64,000 nt of DNA from Albugo candida (Eukaryota > Oomycota > Peronosporomycetes > Albuginales > Albuginaceae). Location of the stretch: contig CAJNAR010000161.1 of assembly GCA_905220665.1 (NCBI GenBank), positions 1 through 64,000 on the forward strand, written 5' to 3'. A program made the translations under genes and the position numbers. Under the pieces are notes generated by a model. That model did not search any database. It saw only the letters and a program-made list of their open reading frames with translations, and was not told where the DNA came from. Numbering within the stretch: position 1 is the first letter of the stretch; every line of letters begins with the position of its first letter. Positions 1 to 13,980 of the stretch are shown here, piece by piece.

Positions 1-391
1 AAACCCTAAACCCTAAACCCTAAAACCCTAAACCCTAAACCCTAAACCCTAAACCCTAAACCCTAAACCCTAAACCCTAAACCCTAAACCCTAAACCCTA
101 AACCCTAAACCCTAAACCCTAAACCCTAAACCCTAAACCCTAAACCCTAAACCCTAAACCCTAAACCCTAAACCCTAAACCCTAAACCCTAAACCCTAAA
201 CCCTAAACCCTAAACCCTAAACCCTAAACCCTAAACCCTAAACCCTAAACCCTAAACCCTAAACCCTAAACCCTAAACCCTAAACCCTAAACCCTAAACC
301 CTAAACCCTAAACCCTAAACCCTAAACCCTAAACCCTAAACCCTAAACCCTAAACCCTAAACCCTAAACCCTAAACCCTAAACCCTAAACC
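1..391 (+). repeat. Telomeric repeat array (CCCTAAA)n
   Basis: About 55 head-to-tail copies of CCCTAAA read inward from base 1, so the other strand carries TTTAGGG running to the chromosome end. One unit near position 22 has an extra A. The array stops abruptly at about 391 and unique sequence follows. The C-rich strand at the 5' end of the window is the expected orientation for a left chromosome end. The 7-base unit is the plant type and is also used by oomycetes and several other protists. Telomerase maintenance is inferred from the near-perfect homogeneity. Confidence 0.98.
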
Positions 392-3300
392 GAGAATCTG
401 TAATACAAGTACGGCATTCCCTATTCACCTCTACACCTTGAGTCTTTGAATGTCACATGTTCGAAATCCCTTCCCATGAACACAATTGCTGTTTTCTCGT
501 GGGATGATACACACGATAAGCAAAGTTTCGAGGAATCACCTAATCTTTTAGTACGGAAGCAAGAGGCAGACATTTCTAGACTCTACTCAGTTTGTTTCAC
601 TTGTTTTAATGAAGTCGGTTCATCTGCATGGGCAGTTTGATGGGCAAATCGCGATCTGTATTCTGCGGTAGCTGGATATGATGGGGACGAAGTGGATGAA
701 ACTGGAGCCTGGTACAGCTCGAATATCGTTTTGACAAATGAGTCACACGAGTCCTTCGATAGTGCAAAAGTTGAACCGGTACAAGCCTTTCCTACCCGAT
801 AAACGTCGTTGATTTATTGTAGAGTCTTGGACGTACGCAGAAGGTACACATGAAAGATTTGAGGTAAGGATACATCGCGCGATAGAAAATTCCACATTAC
901 TTCTGATCCGCTGATTTCTCTGAGAGAGCTAATACACGAGAGTGAGTGAGATGCTGCGTATTTATCAAGCATAGATACTGTGCATTGTCCCTAATCTGAT
1001 GGTTCTCTTCTGCTTCCCTTTTTTCTTCATCCGAAGGTATATAATCTTTCAATTTCCACGATTCCGCACTTAGTCACTCCAAAGCAAAGACTTTCCACGT
1101 TGTAGTAGAAGGAGCTCGGTCCTTTTATAAGATATGTGATGGTTATTGATGGTTTTGAAATCGACTGTTTCATCAAGATCAAAAACGCCTCGCACCGGCG
1201 TCTTTTAATAGACAGGTGTGACATATTTGCAGACTTGTGCGTTTAGGATTGAATGTGGACTGTAACTTTCTGAAACCACACTCCGCGATATGAGTTACCG
1301 TTGAAGCCACTATAATCAGACAGATTAAGCCACGCGTACTTCTCACCATTCAAATCTGATTGTAAACAATGTGCGATAAGTATAGAATAATTGTTGTCAT
1401 TGCTGAATATAAACCAATCAGCGCTATCGAGCCGTGTTCATCGTGTGATTCGATATCCCTCAACACTTTATTGGAAAAGCTGATGTATGTCTCGATCCCT
1501 TGCTTCATTCTCGGTGAGAAGATGTCTACAGCTCCGCTAGGAGAGATTGTCGTTAATAATTCTACCACAACCTCACGAACTCACGTGTTGCATCATCGAG
1601 ATTCCTACCGGCTGATATCTGTTTCGAACCTAGAATCAAGAATTGCGAGCAATTCAGGAAGCAAAACCAATTTCGCAGCAAAATGTGGTATGGCTTTCCA
1701 GGGACAATTTTGCGATTGCCTATAAAGCAGATAAGAAAAAAAATTGCTGACGATGCGATGGAATACTAACAAATGGATACTTATACAGAAGAATTGTCAA
1801 GTTTATTTCGACTATTTTGTTACTAGCGGATCGCATATGGAAAGGCATACCAGCAAGAGGATGTAATGTATTCTAGTAAAAATTGATTCGGCATACAACA
1901 GAAAGTGAATAATTGCATACTTCTAATACAGCTTCATTCATTCTCAAGCATGTCTTCAGTAATTTCAAATGGAACCGACGGCGTTGAAATCTACTTTGAT
2001 TATCCTTTGAGATTTTAATGCAATCGGTATGCGCATATTCAACGGCTTTGGTTTTTAAATGTATATTTGAGGTAAGACGAACACTCTAGAGTCATATCAT
2101 GTATACTGTAGAGCGAAAAAAAGTAGTAAATCTTTCATAATGCGTAGAAAACTTACAAGTAATGTACACATCGAGACACAAAGAAAATCCTGCAGCAAAA
2201 TATACTTTGATCATGGTGGAAGTAACGTCAACCAAGCTCCTTGGAAATCAAAAGTCTCAATTTATAAAAGCTGGTCAACCTCCTAGAAGAAACCGAAGTG
2301 ACTAATGCTGACGAGTTCTAAAATCTCACAGTACCAGCAGGAATTCAGCTCCTAGAAAAAGATGAGGCACATCGGGTATGGCTACGGCGTAGTGGGTGAT
2401 CCTAATATCAGCAGTATCAAAACATTCTCGGCATAAGCAGCGGTAGAACACATTTTCAGTCCCATCCAATGAACTCAGTGAAGTCGTAGCAGTTCATGTT
2501 TACGGTGGTCGAGTCGATCATGACAACGATCTATAAAAAGGCGACTACACATTCCCGAACACGACAACCTGTCCATCTAAGCTCGAAAACATATTAACGA
2601 ACGCCTAGAAGCCTGTAGAACTTTCGTTTGTAAGTAAGTGGTATCGCTTACACACGATGAATCTCGATAAACCGAAGTGAATATGGCTGGATGCCGTTTT
2701 AAAGTTCCACTATGTTGCACGAACATGCGACCACAATAAATTTGGGTGTGTATAACTCGGTCGCCAAACTGCAAGAATTTTATATTACTTGGATCAATTC
2801 TTTGACAGTCTGATGCAAGACAATTTGCAGTGTTTCAAATAATTCAATATCAAGCAGTGCGCATCCGCCTCATGCACTTAGCTCACGAACATAAAGTGGT
2901 TGAGAGGAAAGCGTTACCCGGGCAATGCAAGATTTGTGAATGGATCTTATCGGTGAAGCAACTTTCACTTGTAATAAGCCCTCTGTTGAGATGCCATTGC
3001 AGCTGTTTGTAAACATTTCGTAGCACAATCCCACGAAATGATGGTTATCAGTCGAGCAAGCGCAGTACGATATGTCTTTTACTTTTCAAACTTCTTTGAT
3101 TCTCTGTTATAACCAAATACGTGGATGCTAGATGCCTTACAGTGATGCATTGCAGAATCCACTTCATTAGCTACGTGCGAATATAAATGACATTCATTCT
3201 GACTTTATGACGCTCTCAGCATGTTGAATATCTCAATACAGCGCATTAGCTGTCCGAAGTACTTTATTACGACTGATACACCCTGTCGCATCTACGGAAT

Positions 3301-6300
3301 AAAAAGGCGTCCGAACAGTTTCGCGACTCGAGGAAAACTTTCTTCTTTTTAGACACTACTGTGTCGTCGATAATTAAATTTAAAAAAATATATTTAGTTA
3401 TAAAAATAAGACTCTCTCTAAAAATAGCAATTACAATCGTACCCTGGGATCCGAAAGATTTGTTATAAAGGCATTTTGCTATGACAAAGGCTCATATTGG
3501 TTCGTGATGATCTCGTGGCATGGGTGCCGGTAATCCAGGTGTACATGTCGTTTACAGAAACAAAATACTGCTTACCTTCTTCAATCGAATTCGAATCATG
3601 ACCACCTCCAACCTTCATCGATTTTTTGACGAATTTCTTATGGAGTAAGTCGCTCCACAACCGCCCCGAATAGAAATGAAATTCCACATATCCTCACATA
3701 GTCTGTTTATCGCAAACCTCAACCGAGAACAAAAAACAGCACATCGTGGTATTACTGCTTAGCTCACCAAACAAGTACCGGTCTTCTTCACTTTTAAATC
3801 ATAGATGAACAATTGTGAAAATCCGTATTGTGAAAAATATTGGCAATCCAAAATCTTTGAAAGTGCTTAAAGTAAACAATGCTGAGGTGCGCAGTTATCG
3901 AACCAGACTCGATAGCACGAGTTGTACAGGAACACTCAAGCACTTTTGTGCTACGAATAGCTACACGTTTATTTCAAAGGTCAGTGTGGTCGTCTTCGGG
4001 TTGGACTGCTCGAAGTCCTTCATCAAAGGTCTCGAATAATCCGGAAACACTGCGCAGCAATATGAACCAAAAAGTATATTTATTATATTTTCAAGGTTGT
4101 TTGTTCACCATACCAGTCATTTGAAGCCTAAAGGAAGGGTTCGCCAATAGCCATTGGTTTATTGTCCAATAAATATGATGTAGACTGATGTGTACCATAT
4201 ATCTACGTGTGCCGTACTGTTCATGATAAAATGATGGACACTATTCAAGTCGCATATCCGACTAGTTTCCATTTAACCACCATAATTCACCACAGACACC
4301 TTCCATGAAATTTTCCAGAAACTTAACGTTATCCTTATTCCTCTTAATTAGTTTTGTCTATATTTCTCTAGGTTGTCGACGTCAAAGGACCGGCACAATA
4401 TTCAATGTGATAGTAAAGAATCGTCAAAAAAATTCCATCTTACATAAGACGATGGATTGGAAAATTTCCTCCCAACATTGAAATCTCCTGCAAGAAGTAT
4501 AGATGGTGTACTAGTTATGCGTCACCATTTCTTCCCTAAAAGTCGGACGATAAGGACTTGAGATGCCCATGAATTTTTGAGTAAACGCATGAAATGACTT
4601 CTCATTGCTGTAAGTTGCGTCCGTTTACTTACTTCACACCCTCCAGACGCAAGGGGTGAGATGGACGCTTTAATTCGTTCGAGACGAGGGCGGTAGCAAT
4701 TTATAACCTCAAACTTGCAACTTCTTCTGTAATTAGCTATAAGAACAATTTTGACCAGCTTTGCTTTCATGAGACCAAAGCAAACACTTTAAGGCGAACG
4801 GCACCGATATGTCAGCTTACTTTTAATTAATATCAATTCCGGCATTTGATTATTTGCTGATCCGAGATTTATTACTTACATTGCAAATCCCTTCCGCCAA
4901 GCGAAACCACCCTACTTCAGTCTAGAATCGCTTCAAGCACTTCTATTGGGAAACGCTTTCTGTCTCTTATATCTTGATTTAACTTTTTGTGGCCACGAAT
5001 AAAGGACGAGCGCATATGTGCGTTCATTCAAGCTGTCAATTCTTTCCAAATGCGTATATTCATAGATGGAACATGCCAATGATACATTTAAAATTGTTTC
5101 AATCAGGCAATGGCGTATGAACATCGTCCAGTCCTGCTACTCATCAATACAGATAGTAAATTTCTTCGACTATTGGAACATTAGAATAAATCGAGGAATG
5201 ATAAGATACAAGGCAACAACAAAACAAACCATCTCCGAGGATACGGGAAGCGTCTTAAACGATGTAATACAATCAATAATAGGAAACAGCGTCGATACGC
5301 ATTGGCGTTGTAGCTCAAGCATCAAGGAAATACCGCAGAGTAATTTCATCGACTGAATTATAATTACTAGCAAAAACATTCTCATCCGCGGTTATAGACA
5401 ACTTCGTTCGTCTTATAAGTTACTACTGCAGATCATTGTCGTCTTCTACTATACAAGACGGAATTGCAGAATAATCGAATGCAACCGCTTGGATTTTCAA
5501 TTTGGCATACGACTTTCAACACTGTCATCTAAAATCTAGGGCGAGTTCAAATGCATAGCATGGTGGCAGCCAAATTATTATAAGATATTAGCGAAAGAGA
5601 AGGGCTTCAGTAGGCAGCCTCTGTTGTGTAATGTGACTGCCAGCGATGCCGCGTGGTTCGTCCTGGGCAAATATAGCAATATTAAAACTATGGAAAACTG
5701 ACTTAACACTACTATCACAGAACTCGCACGGATCAGGTATCCTGACTTTATTCATTACACTTGTGAGAAAGGCAAGAAGCCATTTTTGAAAGCGAAGGAA
5801 ATCAAATATCTGAATGAGGAAGACTCTGCACAAGATATTTCGGGAGGAAATGAGAATTGGATTGAAAAAATCTCTGTAAGTTGACAGCTCTACTGTCTAG
5901 CATCACCTACTAGAAGTGTTGCATCATGCTGAACTGAATGCGTGACATGTTCTTCTATTATAAGAAAGCTGCCACTTATTGATTCTATCAATGGGTGCGT
6001 GGAAACAGATTCCGTGACAAGAAGCTTAAACATGATTTGACTTCATTTCTAAGGGTGCAACGGTGCTACAGAATAGCAAACATCAAACGAATGTTTTCGA
6101 ATGTTGAAAGTTGCTGGTCTCATGAAGACATTTTTAACATGCAAAACGTCTGCATAGAACTTTGACTTAATTATCCAAAAATGTGGTGAAGAACCAGACG
6201 GAACCGCAGATAGCTGCATATGACTTTATGTATTCGTGATTGTAGCTCTGAAAACATCAATTTACTGAAGTTATTATCAAAGGAAGAGCATTTGTACGAT

Positions 6301-8300
6301 TATGCTACAATACGATTGTAAATCATAGTAAAAATATATAGATCCGTACACTCTTAAGCTATCGTTTTCATCACTTATTCGAGGCACTGTTGCCATATAG
6401 GTATTTGCTCGTGTTGCTGAAAGATTCTTATCAATCGGTATGACCAGACCAGATTCAAATATATGGTACCTATGCTATAAATTTGCAATTTGATCGACGT
6501 GAAGTGTGACACAAACTGTTCGCAGCTTTATAAATTATCGTTGGCAAAGGAAGCGCCGACGTCCACTATGCAGAGTCCGGAAGAGCAGTAGCTGAAAAGG
6601 TAACTAATCGAGTAAGAAGTAGCCTTCTCGTACTGCGCAATGGACAAGAGAAAAGACGCTGTACGTGGCATCTACGCTCATGTAAAGAATATTGCCGTGT
6701 ATAGTAATCACGATTCCAGCAGAGTAACACTTGGTGGAAATCAGATAGAATTAAATCAAGGCATCTTTAAGCTGATCACTCAGAGGTGATGCTCTACCAA
6801 GGCATCTTTGTCGTGATCGCTCAAAAGTTATCTTTAGTAGTAGTAATATTGATGTGGGATCTTGCAGGGAAAACTAGTTTATGCTTTATCATCACTTTGA
6901 GTTTTTGGAGCAAAACTAGTGTGATCATCAAAAATTACTACCTAGGGGGCGAGAAAATCAGCCAACCTTGAGACGGTCGAGATTTTCAAGGTTGTGATAT
7001 TGACTTGACGGTATGCTATTAGAGATAACTAAAATAGGCTCGATCCAAGGTCATAGCAGTAAAACGTTTCTATAAAATAAAAGTCACTTGGCCGCAAACG
7101 CAGACATTAATTACCGTATCATCCAGGAAGAGCTAATAGAAGATGATGAAGCCCTCGTCGGCGCACTACAGAGAGCCTTAGAACACATACTATATTTAAT
7201 ACGTACAGCAACACTGAAGCAACAGGTTTGCTTTCACCGGATATAAAAAATGACCAACTTAGCACACCAAAGCATGTATTCGTCCCACGAATGCGCGGCC
7301 ATATCCACTGCCAGCCAAGTCTCTACATACGAAGCAGCGTATCAGGTGAAAAAACTGAAGCTGAAGTCAAATGTGAGAGACAAACCAGCAAAAACCTGAT
7401 ATCGCCGCCCGTGAGGCTCATTCTTCAGGAAACGCAGTGCAAGAAAACAACATTCGAATTTCTCACCTATTTAAAGCACCTTATCCTTAAGCTCACTAAG
7501 AAGCACTCACAGGCCTATAAGATTGATAATCCTGTACTTTAGAAGAAGTACTAAGTCTCATATTTTGGGCGAGCGAAATATTGTCAGACAATTGTGTTTC
7601 TATGTGTAGCCTGCATTATCAGCTGAGGTAACGATTTATGAGTTTATTCGTGGACCGAAATCTTCTTTCCATTCATTTCGACTTCTCAAGTAGCCGGCTA
7701 CTATGTAACCCGCCAATTAAGTAGCAAAAGCTCGAAAATCATCCTTTCCGATTACTTTTAGCCATTTTATCTCCAAAGAACGGTTCAAGTGGCTATATCG
7801 ACGCAGTCCCAGGTTCTACCGTCTACAATCATTGACGTGGTAACGCTCGTGAGTCACCCCGCCTTGAGTGACATCATCAGTGTTGATGATTCATTATTCC
7901 TATGCGATGACGTGAAAAGTACTCTAACCCCCGATGTGACGGCCAGCGTGGTAAAGTTGATACTATACACTGCCTCGTCAGAAGGTGGTTCCAAGGCAAC
8001 TGAAAGTGGGAACGAAACCAAACATTGCACTCTTACAGACCTTATTAGATCGGAAGCGTTTCGGCGCAAAGACAATGCTAGAGCCAAATCGCAATAGCAT
8101 TGGATCTTCCAAAGCCGAGAGATTCAGATATTTCCGCAATATTTGAACTTTATGCCCTATAGTATCCGTTTTGGTCCGTTGTGGCTGCCATATTTGATGC
8201 AGCACACCCTATCAAGATTTCAAAAGCAATTTTTCCGATAATGTAAGAAACGTACTCGCACTGATATCACTAACCTCACTCCTCGTGCATCAATGTATCC
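392..8300. other. Subtelomeric region with no recognisable gene
   Basis: About 8 kb of AT-rich sequence between the telomere and the LINE. Open frames are short (at most about 118 codons), lie on both strands and show no family motif that I recognise. I see no rRNA, tRNA or telomere-associated tandem block. A local near-duplication of the phrase AGGCATCTTT occurs around 6760 and 6805. The right end of the region, from about 7.8 kb, may already belong to the 5' part of the LINE, since scattered reading frames there resemble degraded ORF1-like sequence, but I cannot place a boundary. Confidence 0.6.
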
Positions 8301-9663
8301 AGTTTTAGAATCTTTCTTGGATAGTTGCCAAAATGAAGGGATTTGAGAGTGAAGGTTGTGTCCGTCAACGCGTGTTAACAGCTTCAGTGAACACCGTTCA
8401 CTGTTCTGGGTGTAAAGTACTTCTACAAGGAGTACGACAATTTAGTACTCTGGTATTATCTTGCCGTGTTTGGAGTCGGTCTGAAAGTTGGGAAGGAGGT
8501 TGTTTTGCCTTGTTGGTACATTCCGAGAGGATATGCCTGGAAAAGACTGGTTATTTCAACAAGAGGAATTTCTTTGCATCTTCCGCGTTACCAGCAGCAT
8601 AAGTGCGTAATTTCATGATATGCGAGCAAATCGCATCCGGCAAACAACTCTTCCTGGACGAGCTAAGACTGCTCCGATTTTGAAGGAGCTTCCACTTTTT
8701 GTTCAGCGTGGTCCATACTGTTTGTATCCAGTAGCCGTTGTACCACGCCAACTACAGTTCAAAAAAGACCAAAAAATGTAACCATGCTCGCTTCGACATC
8801 GGTGGGTTTCCCAGTTGTTGTACAAAAAGAGTTGGCCAAGAAAGCGGGGAAGGTCGCTCCGATCAAATATCGCTAAAGTTCAACTTTCCTTCCCACTCAC
8901 ACCTCCGGGAGTCCCACAAACCATGGTGAAGTAACCCCTGCTCTCCCCCTACTCGAGAACAATTATGTTACACTGAAATTATCCGAACCAGTGGAGTGGG
9001 ATCGGGATTTGGACATGCGTTTGACCCATTAGTGCAATGGAGTAAACATGTTGATGAGAACGTCCCATTAAAACGTGATGTGATGTTCCAGAGAATCGCT
9101 TTATGGTAGAGGGCGATACAGGAAATGGTTCTCAGTTGTTACGAAGGCTCTCGCCGTGATGGAACTACTATTTCTGTGTACTGCTTTCCACACATAATGA
9201 CTGTGTCGAACATCTCACGGATCGGCCGGTAATTTAGATTCCAGGCCATCATTGCCTATCAATCCCAACGAATGTTCTACTATCGTTGTCACGCCCAGAT
9301 GTAGGCATCGCCTGTTGATGCCAATGTTGTGCAGTTATATGACGATGATTTCTCTGTGATTATATGGATGACCTCTCTGTTGGTACTTCCTTAATCCACG
9401 AAAATATAGCAACGCTACATCTTTCGGTTCATGATAGTGACAAGAAGTTGATTGCCGGTTCACATCAGCGTGCATGCTGAAGGCTCCTAAATTATATCAA
9501 CGCGCAACAATTTCTCAGCACTCACGATGAATGACAATGGCATTTTTAGAAGCGGTCATCTGGTCGATTACGTCCTGTCACCATTTTTGATCAGCTGTGT
9601 TAAAGAAACCAAGTTCTACGATCACAACGAACTGGCCTCATTTCATTTTTATTAGCTTCAAAA

Positions 9664-10185
9664 ATGCAGCAAACATGTTTCTCAATGATCACAACAGCGC
9701 TTTTCTCCAGCCGAATCGAAACCGCACAACAGCTGATGCGCTCATCGAACGAAGCATTTGACATCGCTATTTGGTTCTGCGTCTTCTCATTTACGAAGCA
9801 CCGCTTTATATTAAAAATGTATATGCATCGACCAAGGCCGAGGAACGAGTGGGTTTTTATGCGCATGCTCGCCAGCACTGTCAAATCGACCGCAACAAAT
9901 CCCGTATTTGGTAATTATAACACACCACTCGATCCTGCTATCGATGCTTCTAGTGGAACAATTCGACACCAACCAAGTCTATTAGCGTGTTTGGAATGGA
10001 TTTCACAGTTGGGTGTGGTGGACGCTTGGCGAATCCAACATCCATGTGAAAAAGTATTTACAGGACCATTACCGCGCAAAAATCGACTTGATTACATCTG
10101 CATGTCGGATGAGCTATTTAATATGGTATACAGAATCCCAGAATATTTTCGTCCACGACATGCGGGAGATCATCTGGCACAATAA
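9664..10185 (+). pseudogene. LINE endonuclease domain, C-terminal part
   Basis: An open stretch carries two hallmarks of the exonuclease-endonuclease-phosphatase fold used by LINEs for target nicking. One is GNYNTPLDPAID around 9917-9955, corresponding to the GDFN block, here with the D changed to N. The other is RLDYICMS around 10084-10108, corresponding to the RIDYI block. The final DHLA near 10170-10182 matches the terminal SDH-like catalytic histidine region. The first half of the domain is scattered over other frames upstream. The protein is interrupted before it reaches the reverse transcriptase. Confidence 0.75.
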
Positions 10186-10576
10186 ATAACTTCTGCAAAT
10201 CCAACTCAGTCTTTGGGTCGAGGATATTTCAAATGTTCATTACGACTATTTAGAGATCCTCAAGTTGTCGAAGCAATCAAATTGGAAGCAAATTCGGTGC
10301 TCGAACAGTTCCAGACAGCTTTGAATCCCAGAAATATGTGGGAAAGTTGGAAGACAAAAATCAAGAAACAGCCTTCAAAGCATTACAAGAAAGGTTGCAC
10401 AAGATAGCCGACGTGATGTTGAGTCTATCCAGCGTGTTTCAAAAGTCGCAGCAGCTCGATATCGCATTCAGGACACCAGTGAGTCGCGGTATTTTTACGA
10501 ATCGAGCCTCGAACAATTCCTAATTTCCCTCGAAAACAATGCGAGATACAACCAAGATGAAAGCTTCGATCATCAC

Positions 10577-11709
10577 GTGAAGCATATGAAAAACTCTTCC
10601 AAACATTTTCCCACCCTCCAGAAGTTTCTTGTCGTCGCGTCCCGATCGAAAATGTTACCAAAAAAATGTGGTACCGTGACATCGAACCTGATGGAGATTA
10701 TTAACGAATTCGGAGATCATTGGGGTGGTGTCTTGGGCTCTGTTTATAGCTCTGAGACCGACTCAAATACTCCATGTGAAAGAAAGCAAAAAACGTTACT
10801 TGATTCAATTTCAAAAATTCAAGTTTCCCTTGCTTCAGCAGATCAAGGCCGTCTCTCAACTCGCTTAAGTACGACCGAGATGGCGGAAGCGATCAAGCAC
10901 ATGCGGAGTAGTTCTTCTCCAGGTATGGATGGACTACCAGCTGCATTTTATCAGCTTGATCCGGAAACGTTTGGCGAGTCTCTGAAGATCTTGTTCGAAT
11001 ATCAGCTGGAAAGAGGAATTTTACTTCGATCACAACGTCACTCAGCAATCACACTTTTATACAACAAAGGATCACGAGGTGATCCTGGCAACTATACACC
11101 GATCGCACTGCTTTGCGTCGATGTGAAAGTACTTTCAAAAGTGTTGGCGTATCGATTGCAACGTTTTTTGCCAAAATTGATCCATCAAGATCAAAAAGCA
11201 TTTGTGCGAGGAAGGTCAATGCATCACCATATTCGACATCTCACCGACATCCAAGACTTGGTCACTCATCGTGGGGAGGAAGCTTATGCGACTTTTCTTG
11301 ACTTTGAGAAAGCATATGATCGAGTCAATTGGACGTACATGTTTCGCGTTTTGAAAAAAATGGGCGTTGGAAAAGTTTTATCGACTGGGTTCGTCTTTTG
11401 TACAATAACACAAAGGCGCAGTTGATGATCAATGGAAAGATCACACCGTCCAATACACCACAACGTGGAGTGAAACAAGGTGATCCTCTCTCAGCATTAC
11501 TTTTTTTGATAACGATCGAACCTTTGGAAAATTTACTTCGTCAACATGAAGAACATGGCATTTGGATTAATGGAACGACTGTCGCAACTGGATTATTTTT
11601 TGCGGACGATTCGACATTGTTTTTAGCGACACAAAATGGTGTTTTGACGCAACTCGAACTCGTCCAAGTCTATTGCGATGGATCGGGGTGCGAAACTCAA
11701 CTTGAGTAA
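10577..11709 (+). pseudogene. LINE reverse transcriptase domain, frameshifted
   Basis: Two overlapping reading frames together hold the RT palm and fingers. The first frame (10577-11425) contains SSSPGMDGLPAAFYQ, the PxPDGL-like block, then the GSRGDPGNYTPIAL block, and FLDFEKAYDRV, which carries the first catalytic aspartate. A frameshift at about 11,360 moves the protein into the frame 11329-11709. That frame carries GVKQGDPLSALLF and FADDS, the YxDD-type catalytic box in its LINE FADD form. The catalytic residues are therefore still present but in separate frames. Confidence 0.88.
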
Positions 11710-11742
11710 ATCATCTTTGTTCTCGCTGAATCGGACCAAGCC

Positions 11743-13277
11743 ATGTCCACGAATTCCCAATTTGACCATAATGGGTCCGGAGGATTCGGTCAAGTATTTG
11801 GGTATTCCGTTCAGCCAGAAACCAACTCACTCGATGGTTATTTCAACTCTCGACTAGCGTTTTTACGATGGGTTTGGTGTATGGTTTCGACGAGCACGAA
11901 CTGTCCGTGGTCGACTACTGGTTGCGCAGACGATGATTTTATCACGTTTGTGGCATTACACGATGCACGTAGACATACCAGCAGCGACAATTCGACAGTG
12001 GCAATCGATGTTAAATCGATTTGTGCTTGGTCGGAAACACAAAAAAGATTCAAAACATGTTCACCTGCTCAGCAAAGAGTTTTTATATCTTCGCCGACAA
12101 GAAGGTGGACTACAAGTTCCTTTTTTGGTGGGACGACTAAAGCTACAACGTATTCAATCCTTCAGCAGTTCGCATCCGATGCGTCAACAAGTATTCCTGC
12201 GAATTGAACAACTGCTTCGAAGGAATTATTACAACTCATCCAACCTTCCTTTGGACCACACAAGCCGATGGAAATTCACCATCGCACCAAATTGACATGG
12301 GAAAATGGTTAAATGGGAAAGCACATCTTTATGGTGGAAACAAGCATTTAGAAGGTGGCATCAGATGGATTGGAGCATTTCAATATCAGATTTAAATGTT
12401 TCACAACGCCATCAGTACTACATGGAACAACCGATGTGGTTTTACTGCGACCAAAAGTTACATTACGAAGCTGCTACTCGTCATCCGAGTACGCAGAAGG
12501 TTTGGTACAATCTTGGCATGGTGGACGAACCACATCGAACATTTCGAAAAACGTTTGCTACACTTTTCGACGTTCGAAGTTTGCAAGCTTTTTCCGTGAA
12601 AGCGACACATGGCCAACGAAGGATGATTTTGTCGACATGTATTACAACGACGAAGAGCTGAACACATCGGATATGTCTGAAGAAAAGTTGCTCAGTCGAC
12701 TTTACAATGAAGTCACTCAGATTCTCCAGCGTCTCCACTCGACGATCTCATCACTTGGATTATACCAACCACAAGTGACAGATCATTTTATGTGGGAGTA
12801 ACAAGCACGGAAAGGAAATTTTATTTTCCATCTATTCCACGCTCACAACTCTCACGAATCGTCTGGAAACTTCCCGAACCAACCAAGAGTCATCCGATGT
12901 CGATACATTGGTCATCACGGGAGAGATCGGACGCACTGGATTCAGAACGAGTTCGAACTTTTATGGCTACATCACGGCATCTTCGAAAACGTGTATTACC
13001 AATTTTCGAGGATTTACAGTTTCGTCTAGCCTTTCGAATGTTGCCAGTTCGATCTCGTTTCTGGTTCTTAAAGGATATTCAGCCCGACATTATATTGTGC
13101 ACGCAGCCTTCGTGTGGGGCAGTGGAATCCGATCAACATCTCTTTCTAGAGTGCGATCACACGGCACAGTTATGGAGGGAGTTACTCCCTAGTTGGGATC
13201 AGTTTTTCTCCTCTCGACCACGTTGGACGCATATTGCATGTGCAATCGTACCAACACTACGGTCGGATTGGAAATAA
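11743..13277 (+). pseudogene. LINE RT C-terminal region and zf-RVT domain
   Basis: The thumb and connection region is spread over frames at 11933-12295 and neighbours (for example SRLWHYTMHVDIPAATIRQW). The zinc-binding reverse-transcriptase domain follows in the frame 12792-13277. There, CTQPSCGAVESDQHLFLECD, with a trailing LW, matches the C-x4-C-x6-H-x4-C pattern of zf-RVT (about 13095-13170). Stops and frame changes separate the pieces. It belongs to the same element as the reverse transcriptase just upstream. Confidence 0.78.
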
Positions 13278-13980
13278 TATTTAGCAATTATATCGGATTT
13301 GTGGTTTGCATTGCAAGCGGTGACACTGCACTTCGTCTGTACAGAACGGAATCGTCTTTTGTTCGATCATCGATCAGCAACTCCGACAGTTCCAGCGCTT
13401 TCCGTGATCTACACCACGTTTAGTGCGCACGTTCGGTACTTTCGAAGACAGTGTTACGACCACGAGGAACGCATTCGGCTTGCAAAGGTGCTGGAGCAAC
13501 TCGCAACGCAAGGATCATTTGGTGGATTTTTCAGAAGCCGAAGATCATTACTGCGGGTACGGCACAGACAAGTCAAAATGCAAGTGCAACTCCGATCCTA
13601 GTCCTAGTTGGCTGGTTCTGCTCACCTTAGTGTGGCGCACACCAATTTGCAGACCACGGTACTTTTGGACCATTTTTACAACTTTACAACTTTACAGCAT
13701 TTACAAGCTGGCCACAGTCTCGTATTAAGGGTGCTGAGGCTACTACGCTACGAGATTATTAACGAGAAGACATATTATCATCTCTCACAGGTATTTCACG
13801 AAACGTTTTATTTATGTATATATGTTATTTAAGATAGCCTAGGCAACTAGAGAAGTCAGTTAGTCTAATTCTAGTAATATAGACACCTTCAACTGAGATG
13901 AGATTACTGTATGTATCAGAAGTTGTTTTCGAAAGATGTGCGAAGTATAAAGTAAAAGTAAACGCTACGAATGTACTTTT

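Larger units (their letters stand above)
9664..13601 (+). mobile_element. Degraded non-LTR retrotransposon (LINE)
   Basis: Plus-strand remnants run in canonical LINE order: apurinic-type endonuclease, linker, reverse transcriptase, then a C-terminal zinc-binding zf-RVT domain. The order and spacing (about 4 kb) fit one inserted element. At least four changes of reading frame and several stops break the protein, so this copy cannot be active. Broken frames further upstream (about 8.3-9.6 kb) could be its ORF1 and the first half of the endonuclease. I found no target-site duplication or poly-A tail; the likely 3' end, near 13.7 kb, has a short ACAACTTTACA repeat. Within the LINE range it looks closest to L1/Tx1-like oomycete elements, which is an impression and not a measured placement. 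Confidence 0.85.

Noticed and set aside
446..640. 64-codon plus-strand frame just inside the telomere
   Set aside because: Short, with no motif and no splice context; expected by chance at this length.
9600..9884. 94-codon minus-strand frame over the LINE endonuclease
   Set aside because: It is the antisense of the endonuclease frame, which carries recognisable motifs.
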